NCBI GenBank assembly: GCA_007130415.1
Contig: SLSN01000052.1
Coordinates: 1 to 13,799, forward strand
Direction of reading: 5' to 3'
DNA length: 13,799 nt
DNA from: Patescibacteria group bacterium
Lineage (GTDB): Bacteria > Patescibacteriota > Dojkabacteria > SC72 > T1SED10-24
Every line of letters begins with the position of its first letter. Positions within the stretch are counted from its first letter, which is position 1. The translations under genes and the position numbers were made by a program. The notes beneath the pieces were generated by a model. That model worked only from the letters and a program-made list of their open reading frames with translations. It was not told where the DNA came from and did no database searches. This document shows, piece after piece, positions 4,373-11,720 of the stretch.

Positions 4373-7075
4373 ATGAACCCTCAATCTACAGAACAAAAAA
4401 CTCTTTTGGGATACCATGACAAGCACTTAAACAAGCTTGGAACAATAGATCCAAAAGCCCTCCCTATATTCATAGAAGAGAGATATGCCCCTTTTCTAGT
4501 CACAAGAGACTATATTTTTAATGTTTCAACGGAGAAAATCTTCAATATTACAGAAAATGTAAAAGCTCTAAAAAATTTTAATATTCTAAAAAGAATCTTT
4601 GCCAATATACTAATAATACCAGGATTAATAATTGCACTAATCTATGTATTGCAATTATTTAATTCCGAAAACGCAGAAATCTTAATAACTAATAACATAA
4701 TGAATCTTTTTTTCTGGATTTCAGTTTTAGGAATTATAATTCTATGGCACGACTACTACAGAACCAAAAGCCACCCCACAAGGCTACCTAATGCAGAACC
4801 AATATCAACAAAAGAGATAGAAGATATTAAAATGTCCGGATTTAAACTTGGAAGATATTCCCCATTGGAATCTCTTTATTTTTTTTCAGAAGACGCATTA
4901 GAAATACTAGCAAACAATATCAAAAAAGCTAAATTTGATAGCTTCCAACTCTTCCAAGAAATTATTTCAGAACCACTTTCAAAAGAAGTTTTAAACCGTT
5001 CTGACTTACATATAGATAAAACGACATTTAAAGACTTAGGTATCTCAGAAGATACTCTACCAAGTTATGACCTTGCTGGACTTAGAAACATAATAATATA
5101 TGCAAATGAAGCAGCAATACTTACAAAGGCACGGCAAATAGAATGCTGTCATATACTCATAGCTTTTTTTAAAGCCTATCCAGTACTACAACAAATACTC
5201 AAGGAAAACAAAAACAGTACAGAAATTCTAGCAGAAGCTTCCAAATTTCTTCTTCATGAAGAATATGTACAAAATCATTCAAGCATTTTTGATACAACAC
5301 AAACATATTACAAAAATGGTGGTATAGCCAGAGACTTAGTATATGGTTGGACATTCATCTTAGGACACTTTAGTTCCGATGTTAATGAAAGTGTAGCTAG
5401 AACCCAAGAAGTTTTTGGAATTGGTCATAAAAGGGAAATAGAGAGTTTGACAGCAACAGTAGGTAAATTGTCAAAAAATAATGCTCTGTTAATTGGAGAA
5501 CCTGGCGTTGGCAAATCAAGCATTATTAAAGGATTAGCACAAAAGATAAACAGAGGGGATGTACCAGAACAACTAAAAGACAAGAGAATTGTACAGCTAG
5601 ATTTAAACAGCCTAATGGCACAGGCAAGTAAGAAAAAAAATATTGAAGAACTGATTAAAAAAGCCATGGAAGAACTAACAAAAGCAGGTAATACAATACT
5701 ATATATTGACGAAATACAAGAACTAATACCTGCTAAAGCAGAGAAATCAGGAAGCTCAATCGCTGGAATGATGCTTCCCTACATATTGGAAAGCGTTTTC
5801 CCAATAGTTGGAACATTGAATTACGCAGATTACAAAAGATACTTTCTTTCCAATCAATCTCTAAGCAATGCATTTGATAATATAGAAATAGAAGAACTCT
5901 CCCCAGAAAAGACCCTTGAAATATTAACCGCAAAAGTTCCCTTCCTAGAAGGGAATTTTCGCACCTATATACCAATTCCAGCTCTAATGGTTAGCACCGA
6001 GCTTGCACAAAGATATATTCACAACAGAAAATTACCTGATAGTGCTGTAAATGTAATAGAATCTACATGCTCATGGGCACAAACAAACGGCATAAATAGG
6101 TTAACCGCTGAACATGTAGCAAAAGTTGTTTCAATTCAATACGGTATTCCTGTTAAAAGTATTGATGCTGAAGAGGCCACAAAATTAATGAAATTAGAAG
6201 AAACAATAAAACAAAAGGTCATCGGACAAGAACAGGCGGTACATCTAATTGTAGAGACCCTAAAACGATCCCGAACAGATGTTAGGGATCCCAACAAACC
6301 AATCGGCGCATTCCTCTTTCTAGGCCCCACAGGAGTCGGTAAAACATACCTTTCCAGGGTTGTTGCTCAAGAATACTTCGATAGGGGAGAAGATATTATT
6401 AGGGTAGACATGTCAGAATATCAAGAAGTTTCAAGTATTTCAAAATTCCTTGATACTGGAGGAGATAGCGGTTTTCAACAGAATAAAATTTCATTGATAG
6501 ATAGAATTAAAAACAATCCATATTCTGTAGTACTATTTGATGAAATAGAGAAAGCTCATCCAAATATATTAAACCTTTTTCTACAACTCTTAGATGAAGG
6601 ACGATTAACAAGTAATCTTGGTGAGACTGTAAGTTTCAGAAACTGTATCGTAATATGTACAAGTAATATTGGTAGCAGAATAATTTTAGAATCCCTAGAA
6701 AAAGACCAATCTATGTGGTCAGAAGCGAGGGATAAAGCAATAATAGAGCTGAGGCAGGCAATTTCACCAGAATTGTATAACAGATTTGATGAGATAGTAG
6801 TCTTTGGCCCTCATAATGTAAATAACTTAGCAACAATAGCAGATTTACAACTACAAGAACTAGCCAAAAGAATGAGTGATAAAAGTATAAATTTAGAATG
6901 GGACTCAACCATACCAATGTTGATAGCCAATAAAGCTAACGAACCTGGGCTAGGTGCTAGACCAATCAAGAGATTCATACAACGAAACATTGAAGGTAAA
7001 ATAGCTACAGAAATAATCTCACAGGGGACTAAATCTGGAGAAACTATAACATTAAAAGAGAGCTGGATTCGTTAA
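4373..7075 (+). CDS. Membrane-anchored double AAA+ ATPase of the ClpA/ClpB/ClpC family
   Basis: This 900-residue protein has two transmembrane helices (about 76-97 and 109-126), a Clp N-domain-like helical region (about 165-300), AAA+ ring 1 (about 335-590) and AAA+ ring 2 (about 605-900). Ring 1 has Walker A GEPGVGKSS (375-383) and Walker B ILYIDE (442-447). Ring 2 has Walker A GPTGVGKT (651-658), Walker B VVLFDEIEKAHP (719-730), sensor-1 TSN (763-765), arginine finger R804 in LYNRFDE, and sensor-2 GARP (861-864). There is no ClpB coiled-coil middle domain. Unusual losses: the ring-1 pore segment is ASKKKN where ClpB has a tyrosine loop, the ring-1 finger RRF is replaced by NAF (499-501), the ring-2 GYVG loop is absent, and no IGF/IGL ClpP-docking tripeptide is seen. 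It is therefore probably not a ClpP partner. I chose ATG 4373, 2 bases after the upstream stop. An in-frame ATG at 4313 would overlap the membrane gene by 58 bases. Confidence 0.88.
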   Translation: MNPQSTEQKTLLGYHDKHLNKLGTIDPKALPIFIEERYAPFLVTRDYIFNVSTEKIFNITENVKALKNFNILKRIFANILIIPGLIIALIYVLQLFNSENAEILITNNIMNLFFWISVLGIIILWHDYYRTKSHPTRLPNAEPISTKEIEDIKMSGFKLGRYSPLESLYFFSEDALEILANNIKKAKFDSFQLFQEIISEPLSKEVLNRSDLHIDKTTFKDLGISEDTLPSYDLAGLRNIIIYANEAAILTKARQIECCHILIAFFKAYPVLQQILKENKNSTEILAEASKFLLHEEYVQNHSSIFDTTQTYYKNGGIARDLVYGWTFILGHFSSDVNESVARTQEVFGIGHKREIESLTATVGKLSKNNALLIGEPGVGKSSIIKGLAQKINRGDVPEQLKDKRIVQLDLNSLMAQASKKKNIEELIKKAMEELTKAGNTILYIDEIQELIPAKAEKSGSSIAGMMLPYILESVFPIVGTLNYADYKRYFLSNQSLSNAFDNIEIEELSPEKTLEILTAKVPFLEGNFRTYIPIPALMVSTELAQRYIHNRKLPDSAVNVIESTCSWAQTNGINRLTAEHVAKVVSIQYGIPVKSIDAEEATKLMKLEETIKQKVIGQEQAVHLIVETLKRSRTDVRDPNKPIGAFLFLGPTGVGKTYLSRVVAQEYFDRGEDIIRVDMSEYQEVSSISKFLDTGGDSGFQQNKISLIDRIKNNPYSVVLFDEIEKAHPNILNLFLQLLDEGRLTSNLGETVSFRNCIVICTSNIGSRIILESLEKDQSMWSEARDKAIIELRQAISPELYNRFDEIVVFGPHNVNNLATIADLQLQELAKRMSDKSINLEWDSTIPMLIANKANEPGLGARPIKRFIQRNIEGKIATEIISQGTKSGETITLKESWIR

Positions 7076-7079
7076 AAAT

Positions 7080-7108
7080 TTGCAATAAAAAGGTTTTTTG
7101 AATATAAT
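7080..7108 (+). promoter_or_regulatory. Sigma70-type promoter for the rpmF-nusB-rnc unit
   Basis: TTGCAA (7080-7085), 17 bases and a perfect TATAAT (7103-7108) begin just after the stop codon of the Clp-like gene. The predicted start is near 7115, giving a leader of about 26 bases without a Shine-Dalgarno sequence. Confidence 0.65.
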
Positions 7109-7140
7109 CGACACGTATTTAGATAAGTATTTGTAAAATT

Positions 7141-7335
7141 ATGGGTGCGTTACCAAAAATAAAAATTTCAAAGTCTAGAAGAAACAGAAGAAGGGCTCAT
7201 GACTTTCTGGCAAAACCTGCTGTAGCTTCATGTCCAAAATGCTCTAAAAGCAGAAGGCCTCATTTTCTTTGTTCATACTGCGGATATTACGGAGAAAAAC
7301 CTGCTACTAGTACAAAAGCAAAAGAGAAAAAATAA
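7141..7335 (+). CDS. rpmF: 50S ribosomal protein L32
   Basis: This is a 64-residue large-subunit protein of typical length. The N-terminus has the basic SKSRRNRRRAH segment (10-20) that binds 23S rRNA, as in other L32 proteins. A zinc ribbon is complete: CPKC (31-34) and CSYC (44-47), so this is the zinc-binding C+ form and not the zinc-free paralog. The lysine-rich tail follows. It is the first gene of the block, 16 bases before nusB, and transcribed from the promoter at 7080-7108. Ribosomal protein genes are usually highly expressed, which fits the good promoter. ATG at 7141 has no Shine-Dalgarno sequence. Identification is secure. Confidence 0.95.
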   Translation: MGALPKIKISKSRRNRRRAHDFLAKPAVASCPKCSKSRRPHFLCSYCGYYGEKPATSTKAKEKK

Positions 7336-7351
7336 ATTACTGCCTTTTTAA

Positions 7352-7774
7352 ATGAAAAGAAAGAGAGACCCAAGACATTTTGCAAGACTGTTGGCAATAC
7401 AAACTTTTTTCTCAGAAAACTTCGATTTAGAAGGAAAAAGAAAAAAACACTCTCTCAAAGATTTGAAAGAAATAAATGAAATAAAAGACTATGACAAAGA
7501 ATTATTTAATAAAATAATTGAAGGTGTAAAGAAAAACAAAGAAGATATAGATGAGGAAATAAGAAAGTATGCTCCACAGTGGTCTTTAGAGCAAATAAAA
7601 AAAGTTGACCTTGAAATTTTACGTATAGCAATTTATGAAGGTTTTGTAGATAAAATAACTCCTCCAAAAGTTGCAATAGATGAAGCAATAGAACTAGCTA
7701 AAGAATTAAGTGGAGAAGCAAGTGATAAGTTTATCAATGGAGTACTTGGAGCAATATATGAAAACGAAAAGTGA
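7352..7774 (+). CDS. nusB: Transcription antitermination factor NusB
   Basis: This 140-residue all-helical RNA-binding protein matches the usual NusB length. The N-terminal [13 protein letters not shown] (8-20) is the arginine-rich first helix that contacts boxA RNA. The C-terminal half carries the family core [22 protein letters not shown] (106-127, read in two halves), ending in an NGVLGAI helix. NusB binds boxA with S10 (NusE) to keep RNA polymerase processive on rRNA operons and helps rRNA folding. A slightly longer charged insert at about 24-46 is lysine-rich. The gene follows rpmF by 16 bases and overlaps the rnc start by 4 bases (GTGA), so rnc translation is coupled to it. Placement next to rnc groups rRNA transcription with rRNA processing. 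Confidence 0.95.
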   Translation: MKRKRDPRHFARLLAIQTFFSENFDLEGKRKKHSLKDLKEINEIKDYDKELFNKIIEGVKKNKEDIDEEIRKYAPQWSLEQIKKVDLEILRIAIYEGFVDKITPPKVAIDEAIELAKELSGEASDKFINGVLGAIYENEK

Positions 7775-8463
7775 ACATGGATATTAAAAATTTTGAAGAA
7801 AAAATTGGTATAAAATTTAAAGACCAAAAACTTTTAAAAAGAAGTCTAACTCATAGATCCTTTCTTAACGAACATGATAATGAAAATTTAAAAAGCAATG
7901 AGAGGCTGGAGTTTTTAGGAGATGCTGTCTTAGAATTAGTCGTATCAGAGTATCTTTTTGAGGAATATCCGGAACGACCAGAAGGTGATTTAACAAGCTT
8001 TAGAGCAGCTGTTGTAAGAACAGATAACTTGGCAAAAATTTCCAGAAAACTCGGATTAGGAGAATTTCTACTTATGTCAAAGGGGGAGGAGATGACAGGT
8101 GGTAGGAAAAAGGGATATTTATTAGCCAACACTCTCGAAGCAGTAATAGGTGCTTTATACTTAGACCAAGGCTATGAACCAGTAAAAAAGTTTCTAACAA
8201 AGCACTTAATTCCACAAATATCCACAATTGTAAAATACAGGCTTGATATAGATGCAAAAACAAAATTGCAGGAAAAAACGCAAAGTATATTCAAAAAAAC
8301 TCCGATCTATAAAGTTATAAAGGAAAGAGGACCAGATCATGAAAAGGTCTTTACCGTTGTAGTTAAAATAAATGGTAAAATATACGGTGAAGGAGAGGGG
8401 ATAACAAAACAAAAAGCCGAAGATACAGCCGCCAGACAAGCGCTAAGAAAAGTTAACGATTAG
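7771..8463 (+). CDS. rnc: Ribonuclease III
   Basis: This 230-residue double-stranded RNA endonuclease would process rRNA precursors. The RNase III domain (about 4-152) contains the signature [12 protein letters not shown] (43-54) with the metal/catalytic residues E44, E47 and D51, E71 in the EGDLT segment, and E123. The position equal to E. coli Asp114 is Asn120 (ANTLEA) instead. A double-stranded RNA-binding domain occupies about 160-229, with the C-terminal [13 protein letters not shown] helix (213-225). Length is normal. The GTG start at 7771 overlaps the nusB stop in GTGA. The ATG at 7777 is an alternative two codons later. The rpsP promoter begins directly after the stop codon. Identification is secure; the Asn substitution is the only oddity. 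Confidence 0.95.
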   Translation: MNMDIKNFEEKIGIKFKDQKLLKRSLTHRSFLNEHDNENLKSNERLEFLGDAVLELVVSEYLFEEYPERPEGDLTSFRAAVVRTDNLAKISRKLGLGEFLLMSKGEEMTGGRKKGYLLANTLEAVIGALYLDQGYEPVKKFLTKHLIPQISTIVKYRLDIDAKTKLQEKTQSIFKKTPIYKVIKERGPDHEKVFTVVVKINGKIYGEGEGITKQKAEDTAARQALRKVND

Positions 8464-8492
8464 TTGAATTAGATTACTTACTCTGATAAAAT
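8464..8492 (+). promoter_or_regulatory. Promoter of rpsP, apparently leaderless
   Basis: TTGAAT (8464-8469), 17 bases and TAAAAT (8487-8492) start on the base after the rnc stop codon. The expected start, about 8499-8501, coincides with the rpsP ATG at 8501. No Shine-Dalgarno sequence. Confidence 0.5.
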
Positions 8493-8500
8493 CCTATACT

Positions 8501-8809
8501 ATGCTAAAAATACGATTAAAAAGAATAGGAAAAAAGAAGCAACCAAGCTATAGATTTGTTGTTGCTCAATCAAGTAGATCCAGAGACAGTAAAACTGTTG
8601 AAGAAATAGGCTACTATGATCCTATGACGAAACCTTCTACTGTAAAGATAAATGTTGATAGAGCTAAGTATTGGTTAGGATGTGGAGCTCAACCAACTGA
8701 TACAGTCGCACAAATTTTTGTTAAAGAGAAATTACTCAAGGAAATAAAAAAAGGCTCTGTACAAAGCAAAGGTAGAGAAAAGAAAAAACAGAAAAAGGAA
8801 GAGAAATAA
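8501..8809 (+). CDS. rpsP: 30S ribosomal protein S16
   Basis: This 102-residue small-subunit protein has the S16 fold from residue 1: MLKIRLKRIGKKKQPSYRF is the classical N-terminus, followed by VVAQSSRSRDSK (20-31) and EEIGYYDPMTKP (34-45). The core ends about residue 84, and a lysine-rich extension (83-102) follows, typical of divergent S16 proteins. S16 binds 16S rRNA and helps early assembly of the small subunit. The gene sits between rnc and the KH protein, an arrangement (S16 then KH) common in bacteria, but the usual next genes rimM and trmD are not here. ATG at 8501 fits a leaderless transcript from 8464-8492. Identification is secure. Confidence 0.95.
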   Translation: MLKIRLKRIGKKKQPSYRFVVAQSSRSRDSKTVEEIGYYDPMTKPSTVKINVDRAKYWLGCGAQPTDTVAQIFVKEKLLKEIKKGSVQSKGREKKKQKKEEK

Positions 8810-8816
8810 AAGGAGT

Positions 8817-8864
8817 TTGACATAATTTTTTCTTTACTTTATTCTTTATACAAGGATATATAAT
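8817..8864 (+). promoter_or_regulatory. Promoter region of khpA, two possible -10 boxes
   Basis: A perfect TTGACA (8817-8822) is 17 bases from TATTCT (8840-8845). A perfect TATAAT (8859-8864) lies further down without a good -35. Either would give a short leader (about 12 or 31 bases) before the ATG at 8883. Confidence 0.5.
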
Positions 8865-8882
8865 TTTATTTCACCATTTTAA

Positions 8883-9200
8883 ATGAAAGAACTACTTGAA
8901 TACATTGTCAAATCCATTGTTAATAATCCAGATGAAGTGGAAATTTCTGAGAGAGAAAGTGTTGATTTTCCTGGCTTAACAATTTTAACCATAAAGGTTG
9001 CTGAGAGTGATGTTGGGATTGTAATTGGAAAAAGAGGAAGAACCATTAACGCTATTAGGGATATAATCTCAATAAATGCAATTAGAAGTAAAAAGAGAGT
9101 TAGGGTTAATCTTGAAGAAAACAAGGAAGAAGGGGATAGTGAGATTGACAATGATAAAACAGACGAAAAAGACGACGACATACTAAATGATGAGGTATAA
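8883..9200 (+). CDS. khpA: KH-domain RNA-binding protein, KhpA type
   Basis: This 105-residue protein begins MKELLEYIVKSIVNNP, the usual N-terminus of the small KH protein encoded after rpsP. The KH core has the nucleic-acid-gripping loop GKRG (49-52) inside IVIGKRGRTINAIRDII. Residues 79-105 form an acidic tail of Asp, Glu and Lys that is longer than in most KhpA proteins (usually about 75-80 residues in total) and probably disordered. KhpA pairs with KhpB in Firmicutes and binds many RNAs, affecting cell division and translation. The role here is inferred from family. The next genes rimM/trmD seen elsewhere are missing: the stop at 9200 is 6 bases from the end of the convergent pilO gene. 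Confidence 0.9.
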   Translation: MKELLEYIVKSIVNNPDEVEISERESVDFPGLTILTIKVAESDVGIVIGKRGRTINAIRDIISINAIRSKKRVRVNLEENKEEGDSEIDNDKTDEKDDDILNDEV

Positions 9201-9206
9201 TCTATT

Positions 9207-9905
9207 CTAGTCTATTAACCTTTCAACTCTCTCTGCAAATTCTTCGACTAAATCTTCGTTTGTGTTGTAGGGTATTATTGGATTTAGTGGATTTATAGAC
9301 ATATCTGAGTCTTGATCTTCCTCTACATGGTAGCCCGTTACATCAATCTCCAGCGTCCATTCAACATTATTTTCATCCTCACTACCCCTCTTTGCCAACT
9401 CTACCTTATGTCCAAAAGATATAACGTAAGGAGACACAAGCTGCAACTCATTGAAAAAATCTAATATTGGATTATAGCCTCCTGAATATTCCATCGGCAC
9501 ACGGATACCTTTCACATCTAAAACAGAAACTTCTTCTTCTGCAATTGTGATATCACCCGCCTTCAATTCTCGAAAGTGCAAATCCTTTTCTCTAGCTAAC
9601 GAATCAATATAATACGCGAACTGTGCAACCTCCAATCTTCTAGGCAAAACTTTTCTCGCATTAGAGAGGTCTGTTTGCAAAGTAGCAAAATCCAAATCTT
9701 GAGCTATTTCTAAATTTTTCTTTAGAATCTCCTGTTCTTTTTGAACCTGTTCTATCTCTAAAAGCATATCGTTAGAATTATTAATCGACGGTATTAGAAT
9801 AAAAAATAGTATTAGAATGAAAATAAGACCACTAACTAATGGAATCATAAGATCACCAAATGTCAACTTCGTTGTCTGTTTTTTCTTTTCCTTTGTTTTC
9901 TCCAC
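9207..9905 (-). CDS. pilO: PilO-like type IV pilus inner-membrane protein
   Basis: This 232-residue protein is bitopic: a lysine-rich cytoplasmic start (1-13), one membrane helix (about 18-40), a coiled-coil stretch (about 45-85), then an extracytoplasmic alpha/beta domain (about 95-195) in the PilO arrangement. Residues 196-232 form an acidic tail without clear fold, unusual for PilO. PilO and PilN form a heterodimer that links PilM to the pilus machinery. The GTG start at 9905 shares one base with the pilN stop (TAGTG), so the genes are translationally coupled. Sequence identity to known PilO is low, so the call rests on position after pilN, size, topology and fold pattern. No PilP or secretin gene follows, as expected for a monoderm cell. 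The gene ends 6 bases from the convergent khpA stop. Confidence 0.78.
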   Translation of the reverse strand: MEKTKEKKKQTTKLTFGDLMIPLVSGLIFILILFFILIPSINNSNDMLLEIEQVQKEQEILKKNLEIAQDLDFATLQTDLSNARKVLPRRLEVAQFAYYIDSLAREKDLHFRELKAGDITIAEEEVSVLDVKGIRVPMEYSGGYNPILDFFNELQLVSPYVISFGHKVELAKRGSEDENNVEWTLEIDVTGYHVEEDQDSDMSINPLNPIIPYNTNEDLVEEFAERVERLID

Positions 9906-10570
9906 TATCTTCTTTTATTAAAATATTCTAAATTTAAAACACCCTTAAAAGAGAAAGTCAAATTACCATCATCTTCTCTGGGTATGGACATATTATCCAA
10001 TGTAACACTTTTTACTCTGTCATCAATACTCAAAAAATGCCATAGTTTAGTAACATCTCTTAAATTATCAGATTTACCAGAAACTTCAAAATTAATTCCA
10101 CGAGTTAACTCTATACTTCGTATTTCGGCTAAATTATCAGAAACTTCTTGCCAAAAGTTCAATACCTCTTTTGAAGAAATAAACCCTTCCTGAACGTCAT
10201 TGTAAAAAACGTACCTTTCATTTACCTGATTATTGGCCTGAACAGTGTATATATAACTATCAAAACTATTCTCCAGGGCCTCAAGTTTGGCTTTTTCCCT
10301 GTTTAACAATACCGTAGCATAACCATTATAACCAACCACACCCAAACTTATAAGAACGACAAAAAATACAAACAAGACAACACGTATATCAAGACGAAAT
10401 TTCTGTTGACTTTCTTTCTCTGCTTCCTCTAATTGCTTAGCTATGAGATTAAAACTCCCTTCACTCCTATGCAGAGAAACTTTTTCCAAATTTACATCTT
10501 CCTTGGTATTAGTTTCTTCTGTAGGCATGGATTCTTCTTTTTTGTTGTCTTTTTCTTCTTTTTTATTCAT
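9905..10570 (-). CDS. pilN: PilN-like type IV pilus inner-membrane protein
   Basis: This 221-residue bitopic protein has a long charged cytoplasmic region (1-58), one membrane helix (about 62-81), a coiled-coil (about 85-105) and an extracytoplasmic ferredoxin-like domain (about 130-215). PilN proteins bind PilM through a short N-terminal INLLP-type motif. Here SFNLIA (39-44) is the only comparable segment, placed about 18 residues before the membrane, so it is the candidate contact. The first 35 residues, rich in Glu and Lys, are longer than in typical PilN. The gene is 5 bases after pilM and overlaps pilO by one base. Identification relies on context, topology and length more than on primary sequence similarity. 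Confidence 0.78.
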   Translation of the reverse strand: MNKKEEKDNKKEESMPTEETNTKEDVNLEKVSLHRSEGSFNLIAKQLEEAEKESQQKFRLDIRVVLFVFFVVLISLGVVGYNGYATVLLNREKAKLEALENSFDSYIYTVQANNQVNERYVFYNDVQEGFISSKEVLNFWQEVSDNLAEIRSIELTRGINFEVSGKSDNLRDVTKLWHFLSIDDRVKSVTLDNMSIPREDDGNLTFSFKGVLNLEYFNKRR

Positions 10571-10575
10571 TTTTT

Positions 10576-11604
10576 TTAAAATTCTTTCAAAGCTAATCCT
10601 ATCGCAACAGTAAAATTTGGTCTGTTTTTTGCGACAATAGGATCAAGTTTCTTAGGTACATTAATATTAACCCAAGGATCTCCGACCTTCGCATCAATAC
10701 TAAAAGTCGTTTGTATATACTCAGGCAAACTTGGTAACAAAGCACCTTCACCACTTAGAAAGAAATCCTTTGGAGGAGGTCTTAAAGTTGTCGTCTTATA
10801 GAATTCTATACCTCTTTGTACTTCCACTAACATAGCGTCCAATATTGGCTTCAAAGCATTATAAATTTTATTCTCCAAGATATTTTGTGTAATACCATAA
10901 TTTCTTTTATACTGTTCTGCTTGAGCATATTCAAAACCAAACTGATTAACCAAGGTTTGCGTCATAGAATCAGAACCTATTGCAATACTTTGGGAAAAAA
11001 TCATTTTACCATCAAACATAATACTCACATCTGTTGTTTTAGAACCAAAATCTAAAGCTACCATATGCTTTGACTCAGTTGCTTTATAAATAGCTCTACC
11101 TATAGCTATAGATTCCGTTTCTATGGCTAAAGTCTCAAGACCAGCTCGCGAAGCAATATTTAAATACAAATCTATCGTTTTTTTAGGAGCAGCAACTAGA
11201 AGAATATTGTATGAGTTTTTAGCCTCATCAAAGCCTAAAACTACGTAACTCATCTGAACCTCTTCTATAGGGATAGGTATATACTGTTTTGCTTTAAAAA
11301 ACACCGCTGTCTCCAATTCATTTTCTTTAAGACCAGGTAAAGTTATATACCTAGTAAAAACAGCTGACTCGGGAATAGCTAATACCACCTTTTTATTACG
11401 AATCCCCGCACCTTTAAATAACGTTTTCAATGCACCAGACAATTTTTTCTGATGACCTACATCCTCACTATTCAAAACTCCAGTTGGTATAGATTGGCTA
11501 CCAAAAGCAACTAGGGTAGGGTCAGATCGAATATTCCCCAACTCAACGGCCTTGACAGAATAATTGCCGAAATCTATTCCTACATGATCGGGCAGCTTAG
11601 ACAT
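10576..11604 (-). CDS. pilM: PilM, actin-like ATPase of type IV pilus assembly
   Basis: This 342-residue cytoplasmic protein of the actin/FtsA superfamily shows phosphate-1 GIDFGNYSVKAVEL (about 9-22), the family segment AIPESAVFTRYITLPGL (75-91), FKAKQYIPIPIEEV, phosphate-2 ALDFGSKTTDVS, and the adenosine motif around SGEGALLPSL. PilM polymerises or clusters under the membrane and binds the cytoplasmic tail of PilN. The ATG at 11604 is preferred. An in-frame TTG 5 codons earlier (11619) would lie upstream of the transcription start expected from the -10 at 11621-11626. It heads the pilM-pilN-pilO unit, with 5 bases to pilN. Identification is secure. Confidence 0.93.
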   Translation of the reverse strand: MSKLPDHVGIDFGNYSVKAVELGNIRSDPTLVAFGSQSIPTGVLNSEDVGHQKKLSGALKTLFKGAGIRNKKVVLAIPESAVFTRYITLPGLKENELETAVFFKAKQYIPIPIEEVQMSYVVLGFDEAKNSYNILLVAAPKKTIDLYLNIASRAGLETLAIETESIAIGRAIYKATESKHMVALDFGSKTTDVSIMFDGKMIFSQSIAIGSDSMTQTLVNQFGFEYAQAEQYKRNYGITQNILENKIYNALKPILDAMLVEVQRGIEFYKTTTLRPPPKDFFLSGEGALLPSLPEYIQTTFSIDAKVGDPWVNINVPKKLDPIVAKNRPNFTVAIGLALKEF

Positions 11605-11620
11605 AACTTCACTATGCAAA

Positions 11621-11650
11621 ATTATAAATATATCGCTAATAATAAGTTAA
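11621..11650 (-). promoter_or_regulatory. Promoter of pilM-pilN-pilO
   Basis: On the minus strand TTAACT (11650-11645), 18 bases and a perfect TATAAT (11626-11621) predict a start near 11614, about 10 bases before the ATG at 11604. A perfect TTGACA (11672-11667) is 17 bases from a poorer TAACTT, a possible second start. The 116-base gap to the prepilin stop holds no gene, and no convincing terminator precedes it. Confidence 0.5.
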
Positions 11651-11720
11651 CAAAGAAAACATACAATGTCAATCAAAACTATCAATGATATTAAGAAAAA
11701 CATTTTCTCAAATAAAAAAA

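Noticed and set aside
4373..7075. Ordinary ClpB disaggregase or ClpC protease subunit
   Set aside because: There is no ClpB coiled-coil middle domain and no IGF/IGL ClpP loop, the pore tyrosines are missing, and two membrane helices are present.
11605..11619. TTG start five codons upstream for pilM
   Set aside because: The -10 box at 11621-11626 would place the transcription start downstream of the TTG, and the conserved actin-like fold begins well after the ATG.
11620..11720. Possible small RNA or terminator between the prepilins and pilM
   Set aside because: Only a weak 6-bp AT stem (AGAAAA/TTTTCT) is present, and the rest is explained by promoter elements.
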